DNA of 64,000 nucleotides from Ostrinia nubilalis (GCF_963855985.1 NW_026973566.1:1550001-1614000); one strand, 5' to 3'; counted from the stretch's first letter, positions 11,095-21,591 are shown. The notes: a model not told the origin generated them from the sequence alone. Program-made: numbers and translations.

Positions 11095-11654
11095 TTATCC
11101 AATAATCCCTAAAACCTCTCTAAAACAATTCGATATTCCTAATAATTGAGTTGGCTTTCAATTTCAATTGAAATTCAAATAAATAACTTACTTACCTCTC
11201 CGAATCAACTGGTAATTTAAAAAATGAAAATTCGGTATTTAATGATGAGTTTAAGCAACCAAATACCGAACAATTATAATACGACTTTTTCTGTTCACTC
11301 ATTTTCGTCAATTTCGCAAAACAAAATAATATCACAGGCGGTTGACCGGCGCGTAACTCAAGCGAACCACAGCGAACGTGTGGCGAACGTCTGTCGCGCC
11401 ACGTCGCGCTCGCATTCGTCCAAGACAGTCTTGCTAGAGCGGTGTCTATGTGTGCGTGGCTCGAGCGCGTTTAGTATGGAGTTTGTCTTCTGTTATATTT
11501 TGTGGTTCGGGTGTTAAAATTCGAAAAGAAATCTACCGGATTTATCTTTTTTTTTTTTTGCTTCCCAAAGATGCTGAAAGGTATGTTGGCCATGTAGGTA
11601 ATCAATAATTCTTAGGATAGTATAGGAACCTAACCTACCATGACTACTGCTCAG

Positions 11655-11712
11655 AATTCGTTCGTTCGTTTCAGCCAAATGACGTCCACTGCTGGACAAA
11701 GGCCTCTCCCAA
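11655..11712 (-). mobile_element. RTE-clade LINE, extreme 3' end
   Basis: The minus strand reads GGGAGAGGCCTTTGTCCAGC, then AGTGGACGTCATTTGGCTGA, followed by ACGAACGAACG. This matches the terminal coding block (QQWTS-type ending) and short-tandem-repeat tail of the RTE LINE at 17880. It is only about 60 bases long, so the insertion is heavily 5'-truncated. Confidence 0.6.
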
Positions 11713-12526
11713 GGTTTTCCATAATGAGTGCATACTTACCTACATACGTACCTCATTACAAATAAGTACCTAGATTAATTATTTTTTCACTAGACAGCAA
11801 CCCTAACAGCGTAAGAAGAGTTCAGAGGCACGCGATAGAAAGAGACAAAACTTGTAGGTGAATAAAATTGTAGGTACGTAGTGCTGTGCGAGCTGAATTC
11901 CACTGTATCGCGTCGTAGCAAGACTCGCATTTATTTAAATCGTCTTGTGGAGTAATCCTTCTGTACCTGTACTATTACTTATTCTGTGGTTATGGGTGCT
12001 AGCTTAACGGATATACTACTTATATACTTTTTTTTTTAAATGCATAAATATTATACATATATTATTTGTACTTTGGCAGTAGCATTCAATTTAGCACAAT
12101 TGAAACATCTGTGCACGTATTTTCTCGCCAATGGTTTCGCCTTGATAATCCAAAATGTGGAGCTGTATCAGCTTTCTTATGAATTATAGTATTAAATTAT
12201 AAAAGTTTTCGACTTTCTCCACGACGCGGTTTGCAACAATAGATTTCCACCTATTCATCTCTCCAGACAGCTAGGCGATCACAATAGAAAAATCTGTTCA
12301 CAGTGTTCGAACATCTGTGAGGTTGGTATTCTTCACATTAATTCTTCTCATTTGCTTCATCCAGTTTACTCAAAGCACCACATAGCTCAAGACGTGGTAA
12401 AAAAAATAGTTTTTAAAGAGCACTTGAGTTTTTTAGCAATTAATTTCGTTTCAAATCGTTCATCTAGTTGATAGTGAACGGCTGCAGTTTATTGCACTCA
12501 CAGAGGCATCGCTAAATTCATTATAT
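11713..12526. other. no gene seen
   Basis: AT-rich sequence with no credible ORF on either strand and no repeat I could pair within the window. Confidence 0.4.
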
Positions 12527-12535
12527 TGTATTTTT

Positions 12536-12763
12536 ACTCGGCCTGCATCCAACGCCTTCCCGCTACCTTTATCAGGTCGTCGGACCACCTTGTGGATGGA
12601 TGTCCTAACGCTGCGTTTTCCGGTACGTGGTGTCCGCTCCATAACCTTGCTGCCCCATCGGCCGTCAGTTCTGCGTACTATGTGCTTCCAACCGCGCGAT
12701 GTGGAAGTCATTGGGGGAGGCCCATGTTCAGCAGTGGACGTCCTGTGGCTGAAATGATGATGA
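12536..12763 (+). mobile_element. RTE-clade LINE fragment with twin-priming-type inversion
   Basis: Bases 12690-12763 read on the plus strand as the end of an RTE ORF (RAMWKSLGEAHVQQWTSCG, stop, then an ATG repeat tail). Bases 12536-12689 carry the immediately preceding coding segment on the minus strand, from HIVRRTDGRWG near 12685 to RWMQA near 12540. The pair is flanked by a 9-bp direct repeat TGTATTTTT (12527-12535 and 12764-12772). An inverted 5' piece fused to a sense 3' piece within one target duplication is the known signature of twin priming in LINE integration. Confidence 0.85.
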
Positions 12764-12772
12764 TGTATTTTT

Positions 12773-13137
12773 TCTCTCTATCTATAGATAGTATACCAAC
12801 CTATATCTGTATTTTACGGGACTATTCCCACCTCTCGTTCCCACCACTGCAACTCCTGTGTAGCCAGGATCTACAGCTTGACCGCCACAAAAACCCAACC
12901 AATGAAGGTCAAGTTTGTCCCGGGGGAAAGTTAAACTGTCATTGGACCCGCAACGAAATTAATCAGAAGAACATAGGAGGAGTTCGAAATTAAGGTTCGT
13001 GAACGTGATATAATGCTTAATTCAATACAACATACATCTGTTTCCGCAATTTATTACACCGATCTTGTCGCGACAAGGAAAAATTTCCGTGCTTTTAAGC
13101 GATTTTGTGAAAAATATTATTAGCAGGTAGTTGCTAT
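12773..13137. other. unassigned sequence with a short inverted repeat
   Basis: GAAGAACATAGGAGGAGTTC, then AAATTAAGGTT, at about 12966-12995 recurs inverted at about 16593-16625. The pair flanks the Jockey/CR1-type LINE. It could be the TIRs of an older element into which the LINE inserted. No ORF is convincing. Confidence 0.4.
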
Positions 13138-16100
13138 TTTTTTTTTTTTTTTTTTTTTATGTGATAGGAGGCAAACGAGCAAACGGATCACCTGATGGTA
13201 AGTGATTACCGTCGCCCATAGACACCCGCAGACCCAGGGGCGTTACAGGTGCGTTGCCGGCCTTTAAGGTAAAGATACGCTCTCCTCTTGAAAGCTTGCA
13301 GGTCGTATCCGTCCGGAAACACCGCAGACGACAGTCCATTCCACAGTTTGGTTGTACGGGGCAGAAAGTTTCTAGAGAAACGTACTGTTGTGGACTGCCA
13401 ACCATCTAAGTGCTGGGGGTGGAAGTGCTGTCGGGTAGATCGGTGGCGAAAAGTGGCGGCAGGAATAAGTCCGGATAATTCTTCGGAGCACTCCCCGTGA
13501 TACATGCGATAGAATATGCACAGTGAGGATACATCTCTACGCAGCGCCAAGGGGTCAAGCCGATCCGAAATGTCCTGGCAGTCAACGATTCGAGCTGCTC
13601 TCCGTTCAATGCGGTCCAGAGGGAGAAGCTGGTACTGGGGTGCACCTGCCCAAAGATGAGAACAGTATTCCATATGAGGCCGAACCTGCGCCTTGTAAAG
13701 TTGCAGACGATGGGCTGGAGTGAAATACCGTCTCGATCTATTGAGCACACCAAGCTTCTTCGAGGCTAATTTAGCCTTACCCTCTAAATGACCACGGAAC
13801 TGGACTTCGCTCGATATGTCGACACCAAGGATTCCGATATTGGCTGAGGCAGTTAGGGGAGTGCTCTCGAAACAGCGGGATACGACAAACGGCAACTTTT
13901 TGGCGGTGAACGCGCAAACTTGTGTCTTTGTAGGGTTAAATTGGACCAAATTGCGTCGACCCCAGTCTGAGACCTCCTTCAAGGAGGTTTCAATGTCGGA
14001 CACAAGTTTGTTACGGCTCTCAATGACGTTCTCCCGAGAGATATTTGCGCGGCCGGTATAAGCGGCATCAACCGTGCTGTCGTCCGCATAGCAATGAATG
14101 CCGCTAATTTGCAGCATATCATTGATATGCAGAAGGAAGAGCGTAGGCGATAGCACACAGCCTTGGGGGACACCAGCATTCACAGACATAGAGTCTGAGC
14201 ATTTACTGTCGACAACGACCTTAATGCTTCTGTCTGCTAAAAAGCTGGCGACCCATCCGCATAATTTCTCGGGAAGCCCATAGGAAGGGAGCTTCGAAAG
14301 AAGCGCTTTGTGCCAAACCCGATCGAAGGCCTTCGCCATATCCAAACTGACCGCCAATGCTTCCCCCTTAGTCTCGATCGCCTGTGCCCAACAATGTGTC
14401 AAGTAGACCAGAAGATCACCAGCCGAGCGACCTCCACGGAAACCGTACTGTCGGTCACTTAGCAACTGGTGGGCCTCTAGGTACCGAAGGAGCTGGCTGT
14501 TGATAATGGATTCCATTATCTTCGAGAACAAGGAGGTGATTGCTATCGGCCTATAGTTGGACGGATTTGAGCGGTCACCTTTTTTAGGGATCGGGTGCAC
14601 CAAAGCTGTCCTCCATGAGGTCGGGACTATGCCAGAGAGGTAGGAGAGCCGAAAAAGGCGCGTTAAAACCGGTGCTAACTCTGGAGCGCACGTCCTCAGC
14701 ACGATAGGAGGGATTCCATCGGGCCCACTCGACTTATGGATATCCAGGGAAAATAGAGCCAGGCGTACTGAGCTTTGGTGGAACCGGATATCCGGCATAC
14801 AGCTCTCACACCTTGGTATAATCGGTGGCTCATGTCCCCCGTCATCCAGTGTCGAGTTGGACGCAAAGAGTTTGCCCAGAAGATCGGCTTTCTCCTTTGC
14901 ATCGTGGGCCAACGAACCGTTTCCCATGTGCAGGGGTGGAAATGATGGCGTGCAGAAATTTCCTTGGATAGCTTTGGCAAGAGACCAGAACGCACGAGTT
15001 CCAGAAGGAAGACGCTCTAGCTTCCCACCAATTCTACCAATGTGCTCCGACTTCGCCCTTGCAATGACTCTTTTGAAAGACCTAGAGGCAAAGTTAAACT
15101 CCTTTTTTAATGCGCTGGTGTTTTCATCCCGTAGCCTCGCTGCATTTGCCCAGGCTTGGTAGGATTCCTGCTTCCGGCGTAAAACCTTTTTGCAGGATTG
15201 ACTAAACCAAGGCTGAGATTTGCCACCAATGGGAACAACAGAAGACGGTATGAAAAGTTCCATACCCTGCAGCACCACATCAGTAACAAGATCAGCAACG
15301 ACGCTGGGATCATCCTGCGTGAAGCAAACCTGCCTCCAGGGGTAAGATGCGAAGAAGGACCGCATCTCATCCCAGTCTGCTGACCTGTAGTGCCACACGC
15401 GGCGACTGCATGCAACTCGTGGTCGCGGCGAGCACGTGAGTGGCACCGTACTCCGGATAAGGCAATGGTCCGAGGAGCCCAGAGGGGCGCCAACGGATAG
15501 CTGATAGCCATCCGGATGGGAAGTCAGCAGAAGGTCTAACAGTGAAGGTTCTTGGCTCTCTACATCTGGGATTCGCGTGGGCGTAGTAACCAGTTGTGTC
15601 AAGCCATATGCGAAGGCGAAGTCGTGAACAGATCTCCCTGCATGATCGGTTTTGCTCGATCCGAGCCATTCGGTGTGATGGGCGTTGAAATCGCCAAGTA
15701 TCACGATCTCTGCAGAGGGGATCTGCTGCTGCACTGATTCTGCAGCCATTTGGACGTGCTCAATGAGTCGGTCAGTTTCGGCATCACCGCTATGGGACCT
15801 ATAGAGGCAGGCGTAGACGCGGGGGTGGTCATCGCTGTCTACGCGGAGCCATAAGGTGGAGAGGTCCCTGCTTTCGAGGTGGCTGAGGCGTCGAGAACTG
15901 ATATTGCCCCCTACGTACACGCACACCCCGGCCCTAGGCACAAAGGCATGTTCCAGTTTATACCCAGGGTAGGAGAGATAAGATGTGTCCGCAGGAGACG
16001 ATATCTGAGTCTCGGTTAAGAAAAGCAAGGCCGGCTTTGCTGTCTCAAGGTGGTGGTGAACAGCATTGAGGTTAGAGTGTAAGCCCCTGATATTGCAAAA

Positions 16101-16480
16101 GTCCACGGCCAGCGTGGCAGGGGGTGCCATGGTAAATTTGCTCTTGCCCCAGGTGTTGAGCGCGGTTTTGCCCTCCCCAGAGTACGAGGGGCGGCCTGGG
16201 CATCCACGCTCAGGTGTGTTGTGTCCTGAGCATGGATGTCCAGGGAGGGATTCTCCAACGCTAACGCAGCTGGTACCCTCCTGGGGTAAAATAGTTTTTA
16301 ACTGCGCTATCATTAGGAGGTGGGGAGGGGGGGGGGGGGGGGGGGGGCCTCCGGTACCCTCACTCACTCGGCGAAACACAACACAAGTGCTGCTTCACGC
16401 CGGTTTTCTGTGAGGCCGTGGTATCACTCCGGTCGAGCCGGCCCATTCGTGCCGAAGCATGGCTCTCCCACGGTTAAAAA
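13138..16480 (-). mobile_element. Jockey/CR1-type LINE, nearly full length
   Basis: On the minus strand this starts near 16480 with CGTGGGAGAGCCATGCTTCG, runs through one long ORF and ends in a poly-A tail (T-run at 13138-13158). The 5' leader has a G/C homopolymer of about 22 bases (16328-16349). No ORF1 was recognised. The 3' end recurs as a degraded fragment at 22850-23160. I found no clear target duplication. The start and tail are of a type I associate with lepidopteran LINEs, from memory. Confidence 0.85.
13206..16130 (-). CDS. LINE ORF2: endonuclease-reverse transcriptase
   Basis: The open frame extends to 16379, but I place the start at the methionine at 16130 (MAPPATLAVDFCN). The upstream codons translate a poly-G run into PPPPPPPP and look like leader. 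The protein is about 974 residues. An APE-type endonuclease is N-terminal (LFLTETQ, ILGDFNAHHTEW, GSSDHCLI). The reverse transcriptase follows, with YRPIAITSLFSKIMESI, QYGFRGGRSAGDLL, the catalytic SLDMAKAFDRVWH, GVPQGCVLSPTLF and CYADDSTVDAAY. The C-terminal region ends in AYLYLKGRQRTC. It nicks target DNA and reverse-transcribes its own mRNA. There are no internal stops, so it may be fairly young. Confidence 0.85.
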   Translation of the reverse strand: MAPPATLAVDFCNIRGLHSNLNAVHHHLETAKPALLFLTETQISSPADTSYLSYPGYKLEHAFVPRAGVCVYVGGNISSRRLSHLESRDLSTLWLRVDSDDHPRVYACLYRSHSGDAETDRLIEHVQMAAESVQQQIPSAEIVILGDFNAHHTEWLGSSKTDHAGRSVHDFAFAYGLTQLVTTPTRIPDVESQEPSLLDLLLTSHPDGYQLSVGAPLGSSDHCLIRSTVPLTCSPRPRVACSRRVWHYRSADWDEMRSFFASYPWRQVCFTQDDPSVVADLVTDVVLQGMELFIPSSVVPIGGKSQPWFSQSCKKVLRRKQESYQAWANAARLRDENTSALKKEFNFASRSFKRVIARAKSEHIGRIGGKLERLPSGTRAFWSLAKAIQGNFCTPSFPPLHMGNGSLAHDAKEKADLLGKLFASNSTLDDGGHEPPIIPRCESCMPDIRFHQSSVRLALFSLDIHKSSGPDGIPPIVLRTCAPELAPVLTRLFRLSYLSGIVPTSWRTALVHPIPKKGDRSNPSNYRPIAITSLFSKIMESIINSQLLRYLEAHQLLSDRQYGFRGGRSAGDLLVYLTHCWAQAIETKGEALAVSLDMAKAFDRVWHKALLSKLPSYGLPEKLCGWVASFLADRSIKVVVDSKCSDSMSVNAGVPQGCVLSPTLFLLHINDMLQISGIHCYADDSTVDAAYTGRANISRENVIESRNKLVSDIETSLKEVSDWGRRNLVQFNPTKTQVCAFTAKKLPFVVSRCFESTPLTASANIGILGVDISSEVQFRGHLEGKAKLASKKLGVLNRSRRYFTPAHRLQLYKAQVRPHMEYCSHLWAGAPQYQLLPLDRIERRAARIVDCQDISDRLDPLALRRDVSSLCIFYRMYHGECSEELSGLIPAATFRHRSTRQHFHPQHLDGWQSTTVRFSRNFLPRTTKLWNGLSSAVFPDGYDLQAFKRRAYLYLKGRQRTCNAPGSAGVYGRR

Positions 16481-17040
16481 TAATAAGATAGGCCCCCTTA
16501 ATTTAATTTATTGTCCGTGGTGCATAATCTTTTCTTAAAGGTTTTAAACCTTTGTTTGTCACCTGTCATCCGCTTTGCAATGGAGGGAAGTCAAACCTTA
16601 ATTTAGAACTCCTCCTATGTTCTTCTATATCTGTATTTTGTCAATGTGAATAAAATCCTGCCGTATGTTAATCCAATCTTTTTCTAATGAGTTACTTATC
16701 TTTCCATCCTTACTAGTTTTTTAACAGCCAAAGTTTTTGTTTTGAAACAAATAAATACTTTCTATTCTATTTCCATTAGAATCTTAGCCATGACTGTACT
16801 TAACGCTAAGCTCCAGCCAAGGGGATCAAAAAGTTTGATCATATGTATCAGATAAAATGTTACGTTTCATGGTTGGTTTTGCAATTTGTGGTATATTCAC
16901 ATTGTATTGAAATCTGTGCTCAAGTTCCATTCAATACCCAATGCTTGGACTGTTCCATCAAGGTTCAAAAAACTACTTTAGCACTAGCTGATATTTTGTT
17001 GTCTTCTATTGACTTCATAAACTCAACGCAGAACTAGGTA
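16481..17040. other. no gene seen
   Basis: AT-rich. It includes the right half of the short inverted repeat (about 16593-16625). A 64-codon plus-strand ORF at 16843-17037 has no recognisable motif and is probably chance. Confidence 0.4.
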
Positions 17041-17200
17041 GCAAAAGGTATTTGACCGCAATTGCATGTGATGTTAAGTGAGATGCAGTATGAGATGATA
17101 GATATCTACCTGTAAGTGCCTATAAGGTCCGGTATAGTGCTCAGGAGAGACAGCAGCAGGCAGCGACCTGTTCGCATTATAAAAGAGTTTATCGAAACGC
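17041..17200 (-). mobile_element. degraded LINE 3' fragment
   Basis: Similar to the 3' LINE fragment at 6650-6858: both contain GGTATTTGACC, a TGATGTTAAGTG block, CTGTAAGTGCCTAT and GACAGCAGCAGGCA. This copy has more differences and no poly-A tail, so it is older. It has no coding capacity. Confidence 0.6.
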
Positions 17201-17879
17201 TTAGTGCAAGCTGGTGAAATGTCGACAATGTAGGAATGATACGTTAACCAGCGTCTGATGATGGAAAGGGGCTGGTGGAATTAGGTCGTGTAATTCCTTC
17301 GCACATTCTCTGAAGTGTAACCTGGTGGATGGTCACATCAGATGTATTATTATCTGCTCTGTAAGTTCTCATTATATTATAGCATTATAGCTTCAATTGA
17401 CCAGTCCACTCCTGATAAAAGGTCGTTGATATAAAAATATTGTTTTATTATTTTATAGAAATCGGTACTCCGGTAATCCGAATCATTTTTTGTCACATAA
17501 ATCTGAAGATCATCTTCATAATGTCATCTATGAAGCAAACACGTTTCATCTCATTATAATATTTCTCGGGTTTTCTTGCAGCTGGGAACCTACAAGCAGT
17601 TCGTTATTCAGTGAAATATAATAAATAAATAAATAAATAAATAATAAATATCTTTGGACAATCTCACACAGCGCCATCTAGCCCCAAAGTATATAATATA
17701 TAATATATAGTATATAAATCGAACCTTAACACAAAGCATCAAAATAATCGTGTCTCCGTATTATTCCAGACGACCGCATGATGAGGTAAGTATACTGTCA
17801 GTCTTGTTTCTTTTTCTTTTTCAGGTAGGTATCTTTTTTAATAAAAAAAATCTGTGTGTTCGTTAATCTTTTTTCATCA
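17201..17879. other. unassigned; dispersed repeat motif at 17620-17690
   Basis: Contains an (AAAT)n run and the TATCTTTGGACAATCTCACA motif shared with 3482-3525. Otherwise AT-rich, with no gene seen. Confidence 0.4.
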
Positions 17880-19855
17880 TCATCATCATCATCATTTCAG
17901 CCATAGGACGTCCACTGCTGAACATAGGCCTCCCCCAATGCTTTCCATGTTGATCGATTGGCAGCGGTCTGCGTCCAGCGCTTCCCTGCTACCTTTACGA
18001 TGTCGTCGGTCCACCTTGTAGGTGGACGTCCCACGCTGCGTTTTCCGGTACGCGGCCTCCATTCCAGAACCTTTCTGCCCCATCGGCCGTCAGTTCTGCG
18101 TACTATGTGCCCTGCCCATTGCCACTTCAGCTTGCTAATCCGTCGGGCTATGTCAGCGACTTTGGTTCGTTTACGGATCTCCTCATTTCTGATTCGATCT
18201 CGCAAAGAAACACCAAGCATAGCCCTCTCCATAGCACGCTGTGCAACTTTGAGCTTCTGTATAAGGCCTATAGTGAGAGGCCACGTTTCCGAGCCATAAG
18301 TTATCACTGGTAACACACATTGGTTATACACTCTAGTCTTCAGGCATTGAGGTATTTTGGACGAAAAGATGTTGCGTAGTTTCCCGAACGCTGCCCAGCC
18401 GAGTTGGATTCGACGATTGACCTCCTTCTCGAAATTGGACCTGCCTAGCTGGATCGTTTGTCCGAGGTAGACATACTTGGCGACAATCTCGAGAATTGAG
18501 CTCCCAACTGAAACTGGGTAGGGCGTAAAATGGACATTCGACATAAGCTTCGTTTTGTCCATGTTCATCCTCAGGCCTACCTGTTGGGAAACTCGATTAA
18601 GGTCTTCGAGCATTGTGCCAAGATCTTCCAAGGATTCTGCCATGACTACAATATCGTCGGCAAACCGAAGGTGAGTGATGTACTCGCCATTAATGTTTAT
18701 GCCGAATCCTTTCCATTCCAGGAGTTTGAAAGCGTCTTCCAATGCAGCGGTGAACAGTTTCGGAGATATAACATCTCCCTGCCTAACGCCTCGCTGCAGT
18801 GGAATCGCCCCCGTGCTCTGCTCCTGTACTCGGACCGACATGGTGGCGTTTTTGTACAAGCACTTCAGCACCTCGATATACCGATAGTCAATACGGCACC
18901 GCTGGAGAGATTGTAACACTGCCCAAGTCTCAATCGAATCGAAGGCCTTCTCATAGTCCACGAACGCCAAGCATAGTGGCAAGTTATACTCCTCAGTCTT
19001 CTGTATAACCTGCCGCAGCGTATGGATGTGGTCTATGGTACTATAACCTTTTCGGAATCCGGCTTGTTCGGGAGGCTGGAAGTCATCGAACCTACGCGCG
19101 AGACGGTTCGTGATGACTCTCGAAAACAGTTTGTAGACATGACTCAGAAGCGAGATGGGTCTGTAATTCTTCAGCAAGGTCTTATCACCTTTCTTGAAAA
19201 AGAGCACCACCACGCTTCTGTTCCATGCCTCTGGCGTAGTTCCCTGGAGTAAGACGGAGTTAAAGAGTCTCTGAAGGACTTTCAGTATCGGTGTTCCACC
19301 CGCATTCAGAAGCTCCGATGTTATTCCGTCATCACCCGGTGCCTTGTTGTTCTTTAGCTGTTTTAGAGCCACCCTAATCTCGTATAGGCTGATGTCCGGG
19401 ATATCTTCGGTATAGTGTCGAGTTAGCTTAGCTCTTGGATCTGAAGTTGAGCTATCAACGGGTTTGGTGACCGAGGTATATAGCTTTCCATAAAACCTCT
19501 CGATCTCACCTAGAACCTCGGCTTTTGTTGACGTTACACTACCGTCCGCCGTCGTTAGCTTCGTCAGCTGGCTTTGCCCAATAGAGTTGTCTCTTGCGAA
19601 CACTTTGGAGCCTTGGTTCCGCTCTATCGCCTCTTTAATACTGTTTGTATTAAAGTTGCGAATATCATGTCGCAAGGACTTCCTTATCTGTCTATTGAGC
19701 TGCCTATATGCCGTAGCGTCAACGGAGGACTGCAGCGTCATTGCACGTCGTTCTGCCATGAGGTTGAGGGTGTGGTCGGTGAGCTTTTGCACTCTTTTTT
19801 CAGGTCTAGTGATTTCTGTAACTTCCTTTCTAATTGAAGGGTGCGTGACAGTTTA
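17880..19855 (-). mobile_element. RTE-clade LINE, 5'-truncated
   Basis: One open frame of reverse transcriptase and C-terminal domain, followed on the minus strand by a short (ATG)n tail (CAT repeats at 17875-17896). RTE/BovB-type elements end in short tandem repeats rather than poly-A. The endonuclease is missing. The element stops at 19855, exactly at the end of the neighbouring long-TIR element. Two smaller fragments of the same family lie at 11655 and 12536. Confidence 0.85.
17897..19792 (-). CDS. RTE-type reverse transcriptase (truncated ORF2)
   Basis: 631 residues without internal stops; the frame stays open a little further upstream. Reverse transcriptase motifs in order: YRPISLLSHVYKLFSRVI, QAGFRKGYSTIDHI, the catalytic AFVDYEKAFDSI, GVRQGDVISPKLF and LRFADDIVVMAES. 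The C-terminal block KWQWAGHIVRRTDGRWG, then PRTGKRSVGRPPTRWTDD and QQWTSYG, is characteristic of RTE/BovB-clade LINEs. The N-terminal endonuclease is absent, so the protein could not support its own integration. The long open frame suggests a fairly recent insertion. Confidence 0.85.
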   Translation of the reverse strand: MQKLTDHTLNLMAERRAMTLQSSVDATAYRQLNRQIRKSLRHDIRNFNTNSIKEAIERNQGSKVFARDNSIGQSQLTKLTTADGSVTSTKAEVLGEIERFYGKLYTSVTKPVDSSTSDPRAKLTRHYTEDIPDISLYEIRVALKQLKNNKAPGDDGITSELLNAGGTPILKVLQRLFNSVLLQGTTPEAWNRSVVVLFFKKGDKTLLKNYRPISLLSHVYKLFSRVITNRLARRFDDFQPPEQAGFRKGYSTIDHIHTLRQVIQKTEEYNLPLCLAFVDYEKAFDSIETWAVLQSLQRCRIDYRYIEVLKCLYKNATMSVRVQEQSTGAIPLQRGVRQGDVISPKLFTAALEDAFKLLEWKGFGININGEYITHLRFADDIVVMAESLEDLGTMLEDLNRVSQQVGLRMNMDKTKLMSNVHFTPYPVSVGSSILEIVAKYVYLGQTIQLGRSNFEKEVNRRIQLGWAAFGKLRNIFSSKIPQCLKTRVYNQCVLPVITYGSETWPLTIGLIQKLKVAQRAMERAMLGVSLRDRIRNEEIRKRTKVADIARRISKLKWQWAGHIVRRTDGRWGRKVLEWRPRTGKRSVGRPPTRWTDDIVKVAGKRWTQTAANRSTWKALGEAYVQQWTSYG

Positions 19856-20483
19856 TACAGGGTGTTTCTTGTAAGGTGTCAAGCCGAAGGCAGGTGACAG
19901 GTGAGGGCTAGACCTATCGATTTCACCCCCATGTATGTTCTACGATTTTTCGTAGTTTAGAAGTTATCGTTAATTTTGTGATTTTTTCAAATTTTATGAC
20001 CAAGTAGGCTTTAAATTTTTTTATCTTATTTTTGGGTTGACTTATCTCAGATTTCTTTTTTTTGACAGATTCCCTATTAATTGCAGATGTTTGAAAAAAA
20101 TAATCACCTTCCTATCCTTGATGCAAGATTTAAAATTTTTGCTAGAAACATAAAAAATATGCTTTTAGCAGAACATTCTAAAATTTTCAACTTAAAAGTT
20201 TGAAAAAAAAAAGAACTTCCATAGGTCCAAAATAATTTTAAAAACTGCGCAGTTTTCTGAACTTTCATAATAACACAAAAAAACATGTATTTAATAGGCC
20301 ATTATTTTCTGTAATCACTCTACTAAAGTGGTAAGTCGGAAATTCCGTTACATGTTTTTGACTTTCTTAGGACTAACTAATGTTTTCAATCCCCTAAGTT
20401 TACGTTACGTAGAACACATTTAGAGACAATAACTGAACAGATATTTTTTTTATCCACAACGAGGAAGCTCTTGCCCTTCATCT

Positions 20484-20600
20484 GACCTGATGGAAACTGA
20501 TGGATGATCAGCGAGCTTCATCCGGAATCCTAAACCACAGAGGAATTGGCTGTCCTCAATAGGTGGTCTTACCACTAGACCACAGTAGTGATTGTTACTT
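20484..20600 (-). other. possible degraded tRNA-derived SINE
   Basis: The minus strand carries TGGTCTAGTGG (20582-20572), a good match to a pol III A box. About 50 bases further on is AGGATTCCGG, a weak match to the B-box region. Both sit in the loop of the foldback element. Only short motifs support this. Confidence 0.35.
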
Positions 20601-20654
20601 TACGATTAAATTTGATATACCTACCTATAAAAGTGTGAGAGAAAGGGAAAGAGT

Positions 20655-20684
20655 GTGTGTGTGTGTGCGTGCGTGCGTGTGTGC

Positions 20685-20760
<76 letters not shown>
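20655..20760. repeat. GT/GC then GA microsatellite
   Basis: An alternating GT tract with some GC units (about 80 bases) runs into (GA)n of about 24 bases. It lies in the loop of the 19853-21591 element. Confidence 0.95.
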
Positions 20761-20778
20761 AGGGTGTAATGATTTAAT

Positions 20779-20987
20779 TTAAAGTAAATGTTCAGAATGT
20801 CCGCCGTTGACCTGAATGCACATTCGACAACGACGCAAAAAAATTCTTGGTAAATTTACAAAAGCTTCTTCTTGCATTCTAATGTGGTTTTGTGCTTCAG
20901 TCAGCTTTGTCCGCAGTTCATCAATATTTTCATATTCCCTGTTGTATACCAGATGAAGGGCAAGAGCTTCCTCGTTGTGGATAAAAA
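20779..20987 (-). pseudogene. Tc1/mariner-type transposase, C-terminal remnant
   Basis: The minus strand reads LHLVYNREYENIDELR, then TKLTEAQNHI, then LRRCRMCIQVNGGHSEHLL and a stop. This matches the usual tail of insect mariner-like transposases (VYxxxxxxxEELRxRI ... RxxxCIxxNGGHxEHL). The catalytic domain is missing. Its position against the right arm supports descent of the foldback element from a coding mariner-like element. Confidence 0.65.
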
Positions 20988-21591
20988 AAAATGTTCTTTT
21001 CAGTTATTGTCTCTAAATGTGTTCTACATAACGTAAACTTAGGGATTGCAAACATCAGTTAGTCCTAAGAAAGACAAAAACATGTAACGGAATCTCCGAC
21101 TTACCACTTTAGTGGAGCGATTACAGAAAATAATGGCCTATTAAGTACATGTTTTTTTGTGTTATTATGAAAGTTCAGAAAACTGCGCAGTTTTTAAAAT
21201 TATTTTGGACCTATGGAAGTTCTTTTTTTTTTCAAACTTTTAAGTTGAAAATTTTAGAATGTTCTGCTAAAAGCATATTTTTTATGTTTCTAGCAAAAAT
21301 TTTGTATCTTGCATCAAAGATAGGAAGGTGATTATTTTTTTCAAACATCTGTAATTAATAGGGAATCTGTCAAAAAAAAGAAATCTGAGAAAAGTCAAAC
21401 TAAAAAAAAGATAAAAAATTTTAAAGCCTACTAGGTCATAAAATTTGAAAAAATCACAAAATTAACGATAACTTCTAAACTACGAAAAATCGTAGAACAT
21501 ACATGGGGGTGAAATCGATAGGTCTAGCCCTCACCTATCACCTGCCTTCGGCTTGACACCTTACAAGAAACACCCTGTATAAGTTTATATG

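Larger units (their letters stand above)
7437..11504. mobile_element. non-autonomous TIR element, copy A (split by an LTR element)
   Basis: The ends are CACAAAATATAACAGAAG and its inverted copy CTTCTGTTATATTTTGTG. The flanking 7-bp direct repeat is GTTCGGG (7430-7436 and 11505-11511). A second copy at 33557-34423 has the same ends and its own 7-bp repeat, which fixes the boundaries. Copy A is cut by the LTR element at 7628-10812; without that it would be about 880 bp, like copy B. It contains a Helitron-like insert shared with copy B. No transposase is visible. A 7-8-bp duplication fits P- or hAT-type transposition, but the family is not settled. Confidence 0.85.
19853..21591. mobile_element. 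mariner-like foldback element with ~630-bp TIRs
   Basis: Left arm about 19853-20482 and right arm about 20952-21591 are inverted copies beginning ACAGGGTGTTTCTTGTAAGG. The flanks read TATA on both sides, consistent with a TA target duplication. The two mirror-image 60-codon ORFs at 20104 and 21149 are only a by-product of the inverted repeat. The loop carries a GT/GA microsatellite, a tRNA-like stretch and the C-terminal end of a transposase. It looks like a deletion derivative of an autonomous Tc1/mariner-type element. Confidence 0.8.

Noticed and set aside
20104..21331. Two identical 60-codon ORFs on opposite strands
   Set aside because: By-product of the ~630-bp inverted arms of the mariner-like foldback element. 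Low-complexity, no motif.
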